Notes: generated by a model not told the origin, from the letters alone. DNA of 26,774 nucleotides from Polaribacter sp. (GCA_029248845.1 JAQWIO010000044.1:1-26774); one strand, 5' to 3'. Counted from the first letter of the stretch, positions 8,261 through 16,605 are shown. Made by a program: numbers and translations.

Positions 8261-8977
8261 TTACATTTCCATGGAATGGTAGACGTTTTGGACATCATCA
8301 TCTTCCTCTAATTTTTCTAAAAGTTTTTCTACATCTGCCTGTTGTAGTTCATTCAATTTTGAGGTAGTTGTGGGTATTCTTTCAAAACCTGAAGACAAAA
8401 TTTCTGCATTATTCTCTTCAAAGAAAGATTGAATTGCTCCAAATTGTTCAAAAGGTGCATAAATGATGATTCCTTCTTCATCATCAAAAACTTCTTCAAC
8501 TTCAAAATCGATTAATTCTAATTCTAATTCTTCCATATCCATTGTAATATCTTCTTTTTTAATTGTGAAGTTACAAGTATGGTCAAACATAAAAACAACA
8601 GACCCAGAGGTGCCAAGGTTTCCGTCACATTTATTAAATGCAGCTCTTACGTTGGCTACTGTTCTGTTATTGTTATCAGTTGCGGTTTCCAAAAGTATCG
8701 CAACTCCATGAGGTGCGTAACCTTCAAAAAGGACCTCTTTATAGTTCGCAGTATCTTTATCTGTTGCTTTTTTTATAGCACGCTCCACATTGTCTTTAGG
8801 CATATTAGCTGCTTTTGCATTTTGAATAACTGCACGCAAACGAGAGTTTGTTTCTGCATTTGGGCCGCCTTCTTTAACAGCCATAACAATATCTTTACCT
8901 ATCCTGGTAAATGTTTTTGCCATAGCAGACCAGCGTTTCATTTTTCTTGCTTTCCTAAATTCGAATGCTCTTCCCAT
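8261..8977 (-). CDS. YebC/PmpR (TACO1) family regulatory protein
   Basis: This 238-residue protein is full length for the YebC family. The N-terminal signature is present: MGRAFEFRKARKMKRWSAM, then AKTFTRIGKDIVMAVKEGG, SRLRAVIQNAKAANMPKDNV and the VLFEGYAPHGVAILLE core. The C-terminal part is very acidic and ends in YHSMEM. Family members are described either as DNA-binding regulators or as translation factors acting on polyproline stalling, and the sequence alone does not separate these roles. It is the last gene in a minus-strand run after the carboxyltransferase and an exported protein, 12 bp from its upstream neighbour. It converges on lpxK across about 100 bp that contain T-rich sequence but no clear terminator. 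Confidence 0.93.
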   Translation of the reverse strand: MGRAFEFRKARKMKRWSAMAKTFTRIGKDIVMAVKEGGPNAETNSRLRAVIQNAKAANMPKDNVERAIKKATDKDTANYKEVLFEGYAPHGVAILLETATDNNNRTVANVRAAFNKCDGNLGTSGSVVFMFDHTCNFTIKKEDITMDMEELELELIDFEVEEVFDDEEGIIIYAPFEQFGAIQSFFEENNAEILSSGFERIPTTTSKLNELQQADVEKLLEKLEEDDDVQNVYHSMEM

Positions 8978-8989
8978 TTCTAATATTAT

Positions 8990-9604
8990 TTACGATTTTA
9001 TTTGACTACAATTTGAATTATAGTAATGAATGATATCCGGTATATCTTTTACCTTAAATTCTTTGTTTTCTGTTTTTTCAACTAAACTTTGGCAATCTTT
9101 TAATTGTTTTTTTACAATTTCTCTCAATCTCTTTTTTGAAGTTAATTCTATATTTCCAAAAAAGACTGCTTTTACATCCCTATTTTTTAGAATATAATAT
9201 TTATAGTCAATTTTATCGGCATCCACAATAGTTGACGCCAAGGCACTAAATAAGCCATAATTATTTAAATAAATAGATTCTGTAATTACAGCGAATAAGG
9301 ATAAATTACTACTTTCTATGATTGACTCTAGTAATTTTTGAGATCTCCTCCCCAATATTTTTTTGTATTGAAAATTATGAGAGATACTGTCTTTTTTTAA
9401 AATTAACTTGCTGCTGTTTTTATGATTATACTTCTCCTTTTTAGTATTTTTATTTTTCTTAAAGATAACTTTGTCATTTAAAATATTAATTCGAGTAATT
9501 CCAGTTTTGTTGGTGCCATTTATAAAATATAATTCAGCTTCAAAATATTGACAATAAGATTTTAAACTAAAAACCAAAAAAAAGAGTAGAATACTTTTCT
9601 TCAT
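8990..9604 (-). CDS. Exported protein of unknown function
   Basis: I do not recognise this 204-residue protein. It begins with a classical signal peptide (MKKS, a hydrophobic core LLFFLVFSL, then SYCQ, a flavobacterial-style cleavage region), so it should be exported. The mature part is Lys/Asn-rich with a probable beta-rich start (FEAELYFINGTNKTG) and no transmembrane helix. Two Cys remain late in the sequence (about 172 and 200). It starts 2 bp after the stop of the carboxyltransferase gene and ends 12 bp before yebC, so it is transcribed with both. No lipobox or T9SS sorting domain is visible. Confidence 0.75.
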   Translation of the reverse strand: MKKSILLFFLVFSLKSYCQYFEAELYFINGTNKTGITRINILNDKVIFKKNKNTKKEKYNHKNSSKLILKKDSISHNFQYKKILGRRSQKLLESIIESSNLSLFAVITESIYLNNYGLFSALASTIVDADKIDYKYYILKNRDVKAVFFGNIELTSKKRLREIVKKQLKDCQSLVEKTENKEFKVKDIPDIIHYYNSNCSQIKS

Positions 9605-9606
9605 CT

Positions 9607-11235
9607 CTAAACTTGTAATATTCCCATATTAAATTGTTTTTCTATGGGAGCATGGTTTGCAGCCTCAATACCCATAGAAATCCATGTTCGAGTCTCTAGA
9701 GGGTTAATGACAGCATCTGTCCAGATTCTTGCAGCTGCATAATAGGGAGAAATTTGTTTGTCATAACGTGATTTTATTTTGTCAAATAATTCACTTTCTT
9801 TTTCTTTCGAAATTTTTTCTCCACGTTTTTTTAATGATGCAGTTTCTATTTGTAGCAGTACTTTAGCTGCAGATTTCCCACTCATTACAGCCAACTCAGC
9901 ACTCGGCCAAGCAACAATTAACCTAGGGTCGTATGCTTTGCCACACATGGCATAATTTCCTGCTCCGTAAGAATTACCAATAATAATTGTAAATTTAGGA
10001 ACCACTGAATTACTCACAGCATTTACCATTTTTGCACCATCCTTTATAATCCCACCATGTTCAGATTTACTTCCTACCATAAAACCTGTTACGTCTTGTA
10101 AGAAAACTAAGGGTATTTTTTTTTGATTGCAATTGGCGATAAAACGTGTTGATTTATCAGCAGAATCATTGTAGATAACACCTCCAAATTGCATTTCTCC
10201 TTTTTTAGTTTTTACTAATTTTCTTTGATTTGCGATAATACCAACTGCCCAGCCATCAATTCTTGCATACCCTGTTAGAATCGTTTGTCCATACCCTTCT
10301 TTGTATTGTTCAAATTCAGAATTGTCAACCAATCGCTTTATGATTTCTAACATATCATATTGCGTATTTCTTTCTTTTGGAAGAATTCCAAAAATATCCT
10401 CTTCATTTTCTTTAGGTAAAAATGCCTCTTTTTTACTGAAACCGGCTTTATTAGAATCACCAATTTTATCGATAATAAATTTTATTTTGTCTAAAGCATC
10501 TTTATCATTTTTGGCTTTGTAGTCTGTTACTCCAGAAATTTCACAATGGGTAGTGGCACCACCAAGTGTCTCATTATCAATGGCCTCTCCAATTGCAGCC
10601 TTTACCAAATAACTTCCTGCTAAAAAAATACTTGCAGTTTTGTCAACGATGATGGCTTCATCACTCATAATAGGAAGATAAGCTCCTCCAGCAACGCAAC
10701 TTCCCATAACTGCAGAAATTTGGGTAATTCCCATGCTACTCATTATTGCATTGTTTCTAAAAATACGACCGAAATGATCTTTGTCAGGAAAAATTTCATC
10801 TTGCATTGGCAAATAAACACCCGCAGAATCGACTAAATATATAATAGGAATTTTATTTTCTATAGATATTTCTTGAGCTCTTAAATTTTTTTTTCCAGTA
10901 ATTGGGAACCATGCTCCAGCTTTAACAGTAGCATCATTAGCAACAATAATGCATTGTTTTTCTTTAATATAACCTATTTTAACGATCACTCCACCGGAGG
11001 GGCAACCTCCGTGTTCAGCATACATATCATCACCAGCAAAAGCTCCAATCTCAATAGATTTAGAATTATTATCTAGGAGATAATCAATTCTTTCTCTTGC
11101 AGTCATTTTGCCTTTTTCGTGGTGTTTGTCAATTCTTTTTTGTCCACCACCTATTTTTATTTTGGCAAATTTTTTCCGTAAGTCTGAAACAAGTAATTTG
11201 TTATAATCTTCGTTTTTATTGAAGTTTAAATCCAT
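9607..11235 (-). CDS. Acyl-CoA carboxylase, carboxyltransferase (beta) subunit
   Basis: This 542-residue protein has the crotonase-fold carboxyltransferase architecture of biotin-dependent acyl-CoA carboxylases. The N-terminal half has KMTARERIDYLLD (about 44-56), GGCPSGGVIV and VDSAGVYLPMQ. The C-terminal half has QDVTGFMVG, GAKMVNAVSNS, GNSYGAGNYAMCGKAY and ARIWTDAVINP. It transfers carboxyl from carboxybiotin to an acyl-CoA. The overall look, including the VDSAGVYLPMQDE segment, is closest to methylcrotonoyl-CoA carboxylase beta (leucine breakdown), but propionyl-CoA carboxylase beta cannot be excluded. No biotin carboxylase or biotin carrier gene lies in the window, so the partner must be elsewhere. 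The start ATG at 11233-11235 precedes a conserved N-terminus. Confidence 0.9.
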   Translation of the reverse strand: MDLNFNKNEDYNKLLVSDLRKKFAKIKIGGGQKRIDKHHEKGKMTARERIDYLLDNNSKSIEIGAFAGDDMYAEHGGCPSGGVIVKIGYIKEKQCIIVANDATVKAGAWFPITGKKNLRAQEISIENKIPIIYLVDSAGVYLPMQDEIFPDKDHFGRIFRNNAIMSSMGITQISAVMGSCVAGGAYLPIMSDEAIIVDKTASIFLAGSYLVKAAIGEAIDNETLGGATTHCEISGVTDYKAKNDKDALDKIKFIIDKIGDSNKAGFSKKEAFLPKENEEDIFGILPKERNTQYDMLEIIKRLVDNSEFEQYKEGYGQTILTGYARIDGWAVGIIANQRKLVKTKKGEMQFGGVIYNDSADKSTRFIANCNQKKIPLVFLQDVTGFMVGSKSEHGGIIKDGAKMVNAVSNSVVPKFTIIIGNSYGAGNYAMCGKAYDPRLIVAWPSAELAVMSGKSAAKVLLQIETASLKKRGEKISKEKESELFDKIKSRYDKQISPYYAAARIWTDAVINPLETRTWISMGIEAANHAPIEKQFNMGILQV

Positions 11236-11340
11236 AAAGAATCATTTCTTATTTTATGCTAAATTAAGAAATATTCTTTTGAAAAAAATCATAAAAAAAG
11301 CAGAGTTAATTATATTTTAAGATTTAAAATTTTCTGGCTA

Positions 11341-12090
11341 CTATTTTAGTAACGAGAAGTGTCCTTTTTTAAGAATTGGTGGTTTGCTTTTATCTGCAGG
11401 AGATACTTGTAAATATCCTCTTTTATCTGACGTAGAGAAACTAATATTACTAATAACCACATCACTAATATTTATTCCTGTATCGGTGATCTTGTAACTA
11501 TAAAAAGTGTCTTCAACAAAGGATAAAACCCAAAATATATTACATTCACTCCCTTTTACAGCAGCTACTTTTTCTGACCAGTCTGCACCTTTATCAATAC
11601 CTGTAATTGGATCTATGGCTAAATTAATTGGACCGTCAGTGATTTCACTAAAACCACTATTTCTGTTCATATCAATAGTATAGTAGTTAAAACCAGGGTA
11701 AGAGGTTCTGCTACTACCAGTAAAATCAGTACTAATGGTAAATAAATAATAAATTGAGATAGAACCTGGTTTGGGAATAATCATTCCTGTATTGGGTACT
11801 TGATGTATTTATTTTTAAATCATTAGCTAGAGAACCATCGGTATATTTCATTATATCGTGGTTTTTATCCCAGACAGTGATTCAATCGGAATAAAATAAT
11901 GAGTCACCATACTGTCAGAAAATGATGAGCAACCTTCACCTGTGTTAATTTTCCCATCAGTTATTGCTGTTGGTGGATTGGTGTTAAAATCCAACCCAGC
12001 ATTTTCTCCAAAACACCAAATATAAGCTTCTTTTTGAGAAAATGATTTTAAGGCAAAAAAGAGGAGTAAAAGGGTAATTAATTTCTTCTT
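11341..12090 (-). pseudogene. Decayed gene for a large gliding-motility-associated/T9SS-type surface protein
   Basis: Read from 12090 downward, the minus strand encodes a signal peptide (KKKLITLLLLFFALKSFSQ), then IWCFGENAGLDFN and INTGEGCSSFSDS. The frame then breaks near 11905-11915, where one base appears lost. The next frame continues with LFYSD, a stop codon (TGA, 11882-11884, where Gly is expected), then ITVWDKNHDIMKYTDGS. A second frame change near 11787-11793 leads to MIIPKPGSISIYYLF. A third shift follows the YLQVSP motif near the end. There is no ATG at the 5' end and a stop (12091-12093) lies directly upstream. This order of motifs is that of the N-terminal part of flavobacterial proteins that end in gliding-motility-associated or T9SS type B sorting domains; the rest is missing. 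The open frame 11341-11784 is only a fragment of this gene. Confidence 0.85.
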
Positions 12091-12133
12091 TTAATAGAGA
12101 ATGTTTCTTTTAATTAAATATAAGTAAAAAGGA

Positions 12134-12976
12134 TTATAAATCTCTCTTTTTTAACAGTACAAACGACAAATAAATGAAGATAAAGGTCCAAACTGAAACA
12201 ATAAGAATAGCACTCATTTCTACTTCCGCTTTTTCAAATATTTTTCCTATTGTATTCGCAAGGGTTTTTACTGCTTTAAGTCTAGAGAAAGGTTCTTTTA
12301 TTAAGTTAGATAATGCCTCTAAGGGTAAAAACTGCATGATAAAATCTACTGATTCAGTGGTGTTTTTGGCATCTTTAAAACTCCAAAATAAATAGCCTTT
12401 AAACATGTTTTCTGCAATGAGCCAAACAAAAATAGCTCCTACTGCAAAGGCAGATCTTTTTACTAGGATTCCGAAAAATAACCCCATAGAAAAGAAACCA
12501 ACTAGTTTTATAAAAAAAGCGAAAAGATACTCTAAATCTGATATTATAATTGAGAATTCATTAAAATCAGAATAGACAATCCCTAAAGTTAGGGAAATAA
12601 CAAAAACAAATAGTGTAGAAATCAATGCAAAGGCGATTACGGTATAAAATTTAGAAAGAATAAATTCCTTTTTACTCAAGCCATCTATTAAATTTTGCTT
12701 TAAAGTTTGATAACTATATTCATTAGATGTCATAGAGACAATGACAAGAAGTAACAAAAACTTAAATATTGCTGCCATATAGGTGTTAAAATGCCAGATA
12801 TATGGGAAATTAAAAATCCCTTGATCAGCTAAATGCAAATTTAAATCGCCAAATTCAAATTTTATTGTTGCAATGAGAGCGATAGATAATAACAAAGCAA
12901 AATATATAATAGAAAGTATTTTACTGGCTTTGTTGTATCTTAATTTATGAAATTCTATGGAAAGAAGTCTTAGCAT
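12134..12976 (-). CDS. ABC-2 type transporter permease
   Basis: This 280-residue membrane protein has about six hydrophobic segments: near 20-40, 65-85, 110-135, 150-175, 175-200 and 250-275. Between the second and third is the SNEYSYQTLKQNLIDGLSKK motif typical of ABC-2 permeases of the lantibiotic/bacitracin-immunity or NatB-like kind. It lies 19 bp after the ATPase gene and in the same direction, forming a two-gene export system. Substrate is not evident; membrane-disturbing peptides or lipids are possible but unproven. A short Lys/Arg-rich C-terminus (KKRDL) faces the cytoplasm. Confidence 0.85.
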   Translation of the reverse strand: MLRLLSIEFHKLRYNKASKILSIIYFALLLSIALIATIKFEFGDLNLHLADQGIFNFPYIWHFNTYMAAIFKFLLLLVIVSMTSNEYSYQTLKQNLIDGLSKKEFILSKFYTVIAFALISTLFVFVISLTLGIVYSDFNEFSIIISDLEYLFAFFIKLVGFFSMGLFFGILVKRSAFAVGAIFVWLIAENMFKGYLFWSFKDAKNTTESVDFIMQFLPLEALSNLIKEPFSRLKAVKTLANTIGKIFEKAEVEMSAILIVSVWTFIFIYLSFVLLKKRDL

Positions 12977-12995
12977 GAATTTGTTTTTTTAGTGA

Positions 12996-13895
12996 TTAGT
13001 TATTGTTTGTTAAATCTAAGAATTGCTGTTCTAAACTTGGTTTTCGTTTTACTAAATGTGAAACAATACAATCATTATCAAACAGGTATTTGTTCATTTT
13101 AGAGGCAGACATTTCTTTGTTTAAAGTAGCGATAATAGTCTTGTGATCTTTAACGACTTTATCTATTGCAGGATGTTTTTCTATAATTGCTAAAACTTTT
13201 TCCAGGTCAGCCTCAACTTGTAATTCAAATAAACCATGAGAAGCAGTCATTTCACTCACTTTACCACTATATAATTTTTTTCCTTCTCTAATTACAATCA
13301 CATGAGAACATATTTTTTCTACTTCATCTAAAAGGTGTGATGCTAATAAAATGGTGGTTCCGATTGCTGAAATACTTTTAATAATTTCACGAATTTCATG
13401 TATACCCTGAGGGTCTAGTCCATTGGTTGGTTCATCTAAAATTAAAACCTCTGGATCGTTTAATATTGCAGATGCAATGGCTAAACGTTGTTTCATCCCT
13501 AGAGAGAATGTGCTAAATTTACTATCTTTTTTGTCGTAAAGATTTACGGTTTTTAATTTTTCCTCTATTTTTTCTGTTGAAATTCCTTTTATTTTGCAAA
13601 TCAATTTTAAATTTTGGATCGCCGTCATGTAGGGGTAAAAATTTGGGCGCTCTATAATCGCTCCTACTTTTTTTAGTGCTTCATGCATGGAAGCGTTTCC
13701 ATTAAACCAAGAGAATTCTCCAGAAGTTTTATTTACAACATTTAAAATAATACCTAAAGTAGTAGATTTACCACTACCATTTGGACCTAAAATTCCGTAA
13801 ATATTTCCTTTTTTGATATCAAAAGAAAGATTATTAACAGCATGAACTTGTCCATATTTTTTATTGATCTTGTGAAGAGATAAAATAGTTTCCAA
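12996..13895 (-). CDS. ABC transporter ATP-binding protein
   Basis: This 299-residue ATPase has Walker A GPNGSGKSTT (37-46), signature FSLGMKQRL (130-138), Walker B LILDEPTNGLDP (151-162) with the catalytic Glu present, and switch His187 in LLASHLLDEV. The C-terminal 90 residues form the extra regulatory-type domain seen in bacitracin/NatA-like ATPases. The start codon is TTG (13893-13895). An in-frame TAA lies four codons upstream and the next Met is around residue 70, so TTG is the only start that keeps the conserved METILSLHKINKKYG N-terminus. It pairs with the permease gene downstream. Confidence 0.93.
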   Translation of the reverse strand: METILSLHKINKKYGQVHAVNNLSFDIKKGNIYGILGPNGSGKSTTLGIILNVVNKTSGEFSWFNGNASMHEALKKVGAIIERPNFYPYMTAIQNLKLICKIKGISTEKIEEKLKTVNLYDKKDSKFSTFSLGMKQRLAIASAILNDPEVLILDEPTNGLDPQGIHEIREIIKSISAIGTTILLASHLLDEVEKICSHVIVIREGKKLYSGKVSEMTASHGLFELQVEADLEKVLAIIEKHPAIDKVVKDHKTIIATLNKEMSASKMNKYLFDNDCIVSHLVKRKPSLEQQFLDLTNNN

Positions 13896-14018
13896 AGGTT
13901 GTTTTTAGCCGGTTAGTAATTTGTAGACGACTAAAATACAATTTTGTTACTGAATAAATTTGACTTTTCAGCAGGGAAGATTTTTAAAAAATGTAGAAGC
14001 TATTCGAAAATGTTTCTT

Positions 14019-14519
14019 TTAATATTCGTTGTAATCGAAATCATCAAAATGACCAAACTCATCGTCAAGTTCTCCTTCACTTCCAAATCCATCGTCTACT
14101 TTTTCGGCTATAAATTCTTTTTTAGGAGCTTCATCAGGAATTTCTCCAACAGTTAGAATACTTTGCGGTAAATCTTTTCTTTTCTCATTAGAGATTTCAA
14201 TAACTTCAACATAAAAAGTCCACATTTTTAAGAAATCGTACACATAAATCAATTTGTTGTTCACCTCCTGAAGGGTGTCTTTTAAAATACAAGTTTTCAT
14301 AGAAATACCTTCGCCAACCTCATCCATACTAAATAAAGGAATTTCTTCACCTTGATTCCATTCGTCATCAGTTTTATAAAAGGAAGCCATCTCTTGGGCT
14401 TTAAAACCAAAAGATTTTGCAATTGTCAAATGTAAATTTTCTAAGTTTATGTTGCGATCAACTAAAAGAGTTCTAATAACATCTTCTTTTGTATCTAAAA
14501 TTGTGCGTATTTTGTACAT
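14019..14519 (-). CDS. pRiA4b ORF-3-like (IS1096 passenger TnpR-like) protein
   Basis: This 166-residue acidic protein matches the pRiA4b ORF-3 domain: NLENLHLTIAKSFGF (about 26-40), FYKTDDEWNQGEEIPL (47-62), and the YVYDFLKMWTFYVEVIEI segment (91-108), which corresponds to the family's Y-DFGD-W-H-I-E motif. The last 25 residues are a tail of Asp, Glu, Gly and Phe ending in DYNEY. The family was named from mobile elements, but no transposase or terminal repeat is nearby, and it behaves here as an ordinary chromosomal gene. Function is unknown. It has its own -7 box and is divergent from the thioesterase gene. Confidence 0.8.
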   Translation of the reverse strand: MYKIRTILDTKEDVIRTLLVDRNINLENLHLTIAKSFGFKAQEMASFYKTDDEWNQGEEIPLFSMDEVGEGISMKTCILKDTLQEVNNKLIYVYDFLKMWTFYVEVIEISNEKRKDLPQSILTVGEIPDEAPKKEFIAEKVDDGFGSEGELDDEFGHFDDFDYNEY

Positions 14520-14543
14520 GAAATAGTTTAACTTTTTCTGCTA

Positions 14544-14551
14544 CAAAAATA
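14544..14551 (-). promoter_or_regulatory. -7 promoter box for the pRiA4b ORF-3-like gene
   Basis: The minus strand reads TATTTTTG, a perfect TAnnTTTG, ending 24 nt before the ATG at 14519. The spacing is almost the same as for the Nif3-like gene. No TTG at -33 is obvious. Confidence 0.45.
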
Positions 14552-14590
14552 CAAATTTTTATGTGTAATTTTACATTAGAATTACAACAC

Positions 14591-15007
14591 ATGGATAAAA
14601 AAGAAATTTTAGCAATTTTTAATAAAAAATGTAAAAATACATTGATGGAAACTCTTGATATGGAGTTTATTGATGTCGGGAGTGATTTTTTAACTGCAAA
14701 AATGCCTGTGACTTCCAAAGTTTTTCAACCATATGGGCAATTGCATGGTGGTGCAACCGCAGCTTTGGCAGAAAGTGTAGGGAGTGCCGCTTCCAATTTT
14801 TTTGTAGATCATAAAAATCAGTTTGTAAATGGAATTCAATTGTCTATAAATCATATAAAAAGTAAAAAAGAAGGTGTTGTTTTTGCTACGGCAAAAAATA
14901 TTCACACTGGCAGAACTACACATTTATGGGAAGTTACTATCACTGATGAAAATGATGATTTAGTATCTGTTGCTAAAATGACCAACATTGTTTTAACAAA
15001 AAAATAA
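14591..15007 (+). CDS. Hotdog-fold PaaI-type acyl-CoA thioesterase, probable DHNA-CoA thioesterase
   Basis: This is a single hotdog domain of about 138 residues. The signature GQLHGGATAALAESVGS (49-65) contains the HGG turn and Glu61, the expected catalytic acid of the EntH/MenI-like subgroup. Twelve base pairs separate it from the isochorismate synthase gene. From that pairing I infer hydrolysis of 1,4-dihydroxy-2-naphthoyl-CoA in menaquinone synthesis, but a broader CoA-thioester housekeeping role is possible. I chose ATG 14591 over an in-frame ATG at 14561, because the family N-terminus matches MDKKEI and the ten extra residues show no conservation pattern. Confidence 0.85.
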   Translation: MDKKEILAIFNKKCKNTLMETLDMEFIDVGSDFLTAKMPVTSKVFQPYGQLHGGATAALAESVGSAASNFFVDHKNQFVNGIQLSINHIKSKKEGVVFATAKNIHTGRTTHLWEVTITDENDDLVSVAKMTNIVLTKK

Positions 15008-15019
15008 TTCAGATTTATA

Positions 15020-16072
15020 ATGGATCTCATTTTTAATAAAATTGAAGAGTCTTATAAGAGAAACTTGCCTTTTGTAGCTTATCGAAAACCAAATAAAGTA
15101 GAACTCTCTTCTCTCTTTATGAACACTGATGAATTGCATTTTTCATCAGACTTTACAGAATGTGGATTTGTTTTTTCTCCTTTTGATAGCAATGAGAATA
15201 CGATTTTATTTCCTTTAGAAAATGCAGAATTTATTACTAAAAAGATCTCATATGATGACAGTTTTACATGTAATGATTCTTTTGCGAGTGCGAGTAATAA
15301 TTATGTGGATCGAGAAAAACATATTTGTTTAGTAGAAAAAGCACTTGATAAAATCAATTATAATGAGCTTAAGAAAGTAGTAGTTTCACGAGAAGAAGAA
15401 GTTATTTTAACTTCTTTTGATCTATTAGTAATTTTTAAGAAATTATTAATAAAGTATATAAATGCCTTTGTTTACGTCTGGTATCATCCAAAAGTTGGTT
15501 TGTGGTTTGGTGCATCACCTGAAACACTTTTAAGTATTTCTGATGCTAATTTTAGAACAATGTCTTTGGCAGGAACTCAAGTTTACAAAGCCAATGAGGT
15601 CGTTTGGAAAAAGAAAGAACGAGAAGAGCAGCAATTGGTTACTTCTTTTATTGAAAATCAATTAGAAAGCCTATCTAACAATCTTTCAATAGATAAGGCT
15701 GAAACAATAAAAGCAGGAAATTTATTACATTTGAGAACTTCGGTAAAAGGAACCTTGAACACCTCTTCGAGTATAAAAGAATTGATTAGAGCATTGCATC
15801 CTACTCCTGCAGTTTGCGGATTGCCTAGAGAAACTGCAAAAAAATTTATCCAACAAAATGAAAACTATAAAAGAACATTTTACACCGGTTTTTTAGGCGA
15901 ATTAAATATTAAAAACCAATATTCATCACTTTTTGTAAATTTAAGATGTATGTGTATAGAAGGTGAAATAGCTATAATCTATGTTGGTGGCGGTATTACA
16001 AAGGATAGCAATGCAAAAAAAGAGTGGGAGGAAACCATTGCTAAAAGTAAAACCATGAAGAAAGTTCTTTAA
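15020..16072 (+). CDS. menF: Isochorismate synthase (chorismate-binding)
   Basis: This 350-residue enzyme converts chorismate to isochorismate. The conserved C-terminal two thirds show KVVVSREEEV (catalytic Lys region, about 117-126), GASPETLL, SLAGTQ, LRTSVKGTL, LHPTPAVCGLPRE (with the PAVxG motif), FYTGFLGE and YVGGGITKDSNAKKEWEE, the Mg-binding and product region. The weakly conserved N-terminal ~100 residues are short, as usual in Bacteroidota. Placed directly after a hotdog thioesterase and without siderophore genes, it is best read as MenF of menaquinone synthesis rather than EntC. menD and menB are not in the window, so the rest of the pathway is encoded elsewhere. Confidence 0.9.
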   Translation: MDLIFNKIEESYKRNLPFVAYRKPNKVELSSLFMNTDELHFSSDFTECGFVFSPFDSNENTILFPLENAEFITKKISYDDSFTCNDSFASASNNYVDREKHICLVEKALDKINYNELKKVVVSREEEVILTSFDLLVIFKKLLIKYINAFVYVWYHPKVGLWFGASPETLLSISDANFRTMSLAGTQVYKANEVVWKKKEREEQQLVTSFIENQLESLSNNLSIDKAETIKAGNLLHLRTSVKGTLNTSSSIKELIRALHPTPAVCGLPRETAKKFIQQNENYKRTFYTGFLGELNIKNQYSSLFVNLRCMCIEGEIAIIYVGGGITKDSNAKKEWEETIAKSKTMKKVL

Positions 16073-16141
16073 TAGAAACTAAAAAAAACATACGTTTAAT
16101 ATATATGGTTTTGGATTGTTAAAATTAATTTATAGTTAGAG

Positions 16142-16171
16142 TGTTCGGCTATAATTTTTTTAAAGCCAACA
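16142..16171. terminator. Possible bidirectional hairpin between convergent menF and the PUR-family gene
   Basis: TGTT-C-GGCT (16142-16150) can pair with AGCC-AACA (16164-16171), with one bulged base and a T-rich interior. There is no strong terminal T-tract, so efficiency is uncertain. It lies where convergent termination is expected. Confidence 0.4.
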
Positions 16172-16187
16172 TTAGTGTCTGAAAAAA

Positions 16188-16553
16188 TTAAATATCTTCA
16201 AAAGAAACGTCTGTAAAACTTTCTGTAGATTTACTCTCTTCATTAGTTTCGTCACCTTCCTTTTTAAAATACTTTTGATGACGCTCGCTGATCACTTCAC
16301 TCCCTTTTTCGTTTAGAATATATTCAGTTGCTTTACTCAACATTTCTTGAAAATCTGAAAAGTCTTCTTTGTAAAGGTAAATTTTATGTTTCTGGTAACG
16401 AAAACTTCCATCATCATGTGTAAATTTTTTACTCTCTGTAAGGGTTAAATAGTAATCATCTGCTTTCGTTGCTCTTACATCAAAAAAGTAAGTTCTCCTT
16501 CCTGCTCTTAATACCTGTGAAAAAATTTCTTCTTGTTCAACTCTCTCTGCCAT
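16188..16553 (-). CDS. PUR-family DNA/RNA-binding protein (DUF3276)
   Basis: This 121-residue protein consists of a single PUR-type domain: EEIFSQVLRAGRRTYFFDVRA (about 8-28), then DYYLTLTESKKF, and IYLYKEDFSDFQEML (58-72), followed by an acidic, Ser/Thr-rich tail. Bacterial PUR repeats bind single-stranded nucleic acid and the best studied, in Borrelia, are post-transcriptional regulators. A similar role here is inference. It lies downstream of the ABC exporter gene (82 bp gap) but has a perfect -7 box of its own at 16598-16605. Confidence 0.85.
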   Translation of the reverse strand: MAERVEQEEIFSQVLRAGRRTYFFDVRATKADDYYLTLTESKKFTHDDGSFRYQKHKIYLYKEDFSDFQEMLSKATEYILNEKGSEVISERHQKYFKKEGDETNEESKSTESFTDVSFEDI

Positions 16554-16597
16554 AATATTTAAAAATAGTAGTTATAAAATATTTATTATTTACTTAA

Positions 16598-16605
16598 CAA
16601 ATCTA
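16598..16605 (-). promoter_or_regulatory. -7 promoter box for the PUR-family gene
   Basis: The minus strand reads TAGATTTG, a perfect TAnnTTTG, 44 nt before the ATG at 16553. No TTG is at the ideal upstream distance. A weaker TATTTTTA lies closer, 6 nt before the ATG. Confidence 0.4.

Noticed and set aside
8158..8367. Plus-strand frame of 69 codons after lpxK
   Set aside because: It overlaps the end of the YebC gene on the other strand and has no family features; a chance frame.
8463..8983. Two plus-strand frames of 82 and 134 codons
   Set aside because: They lie wholly opposite the well-supported YebC gene; low-complexity Ser/Ile or Cys/Phe-rich translations are typical of antisense shadows.
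11341..11784. Intact 147-residue hypothetical protein
   Set aside because: Its apparent ATG is an internal Met of a known motif (GMIIPKPGS), and the upstream homologous sequence continues in other frames, so it is a pseudogene fragment.
14019..14519. Insertion sequence carrying the IS1096-type passenger gene
   Set aside because: No transposase, terminal inverted repeats or target duplication could be seen around it.
14473..14923. Minus-strand frames of 81 and 77 codons across the thioesterase start
   Set aside because: They conflict with the conserved hotdog protein and divergent promoter region and show no protein-like conservation.
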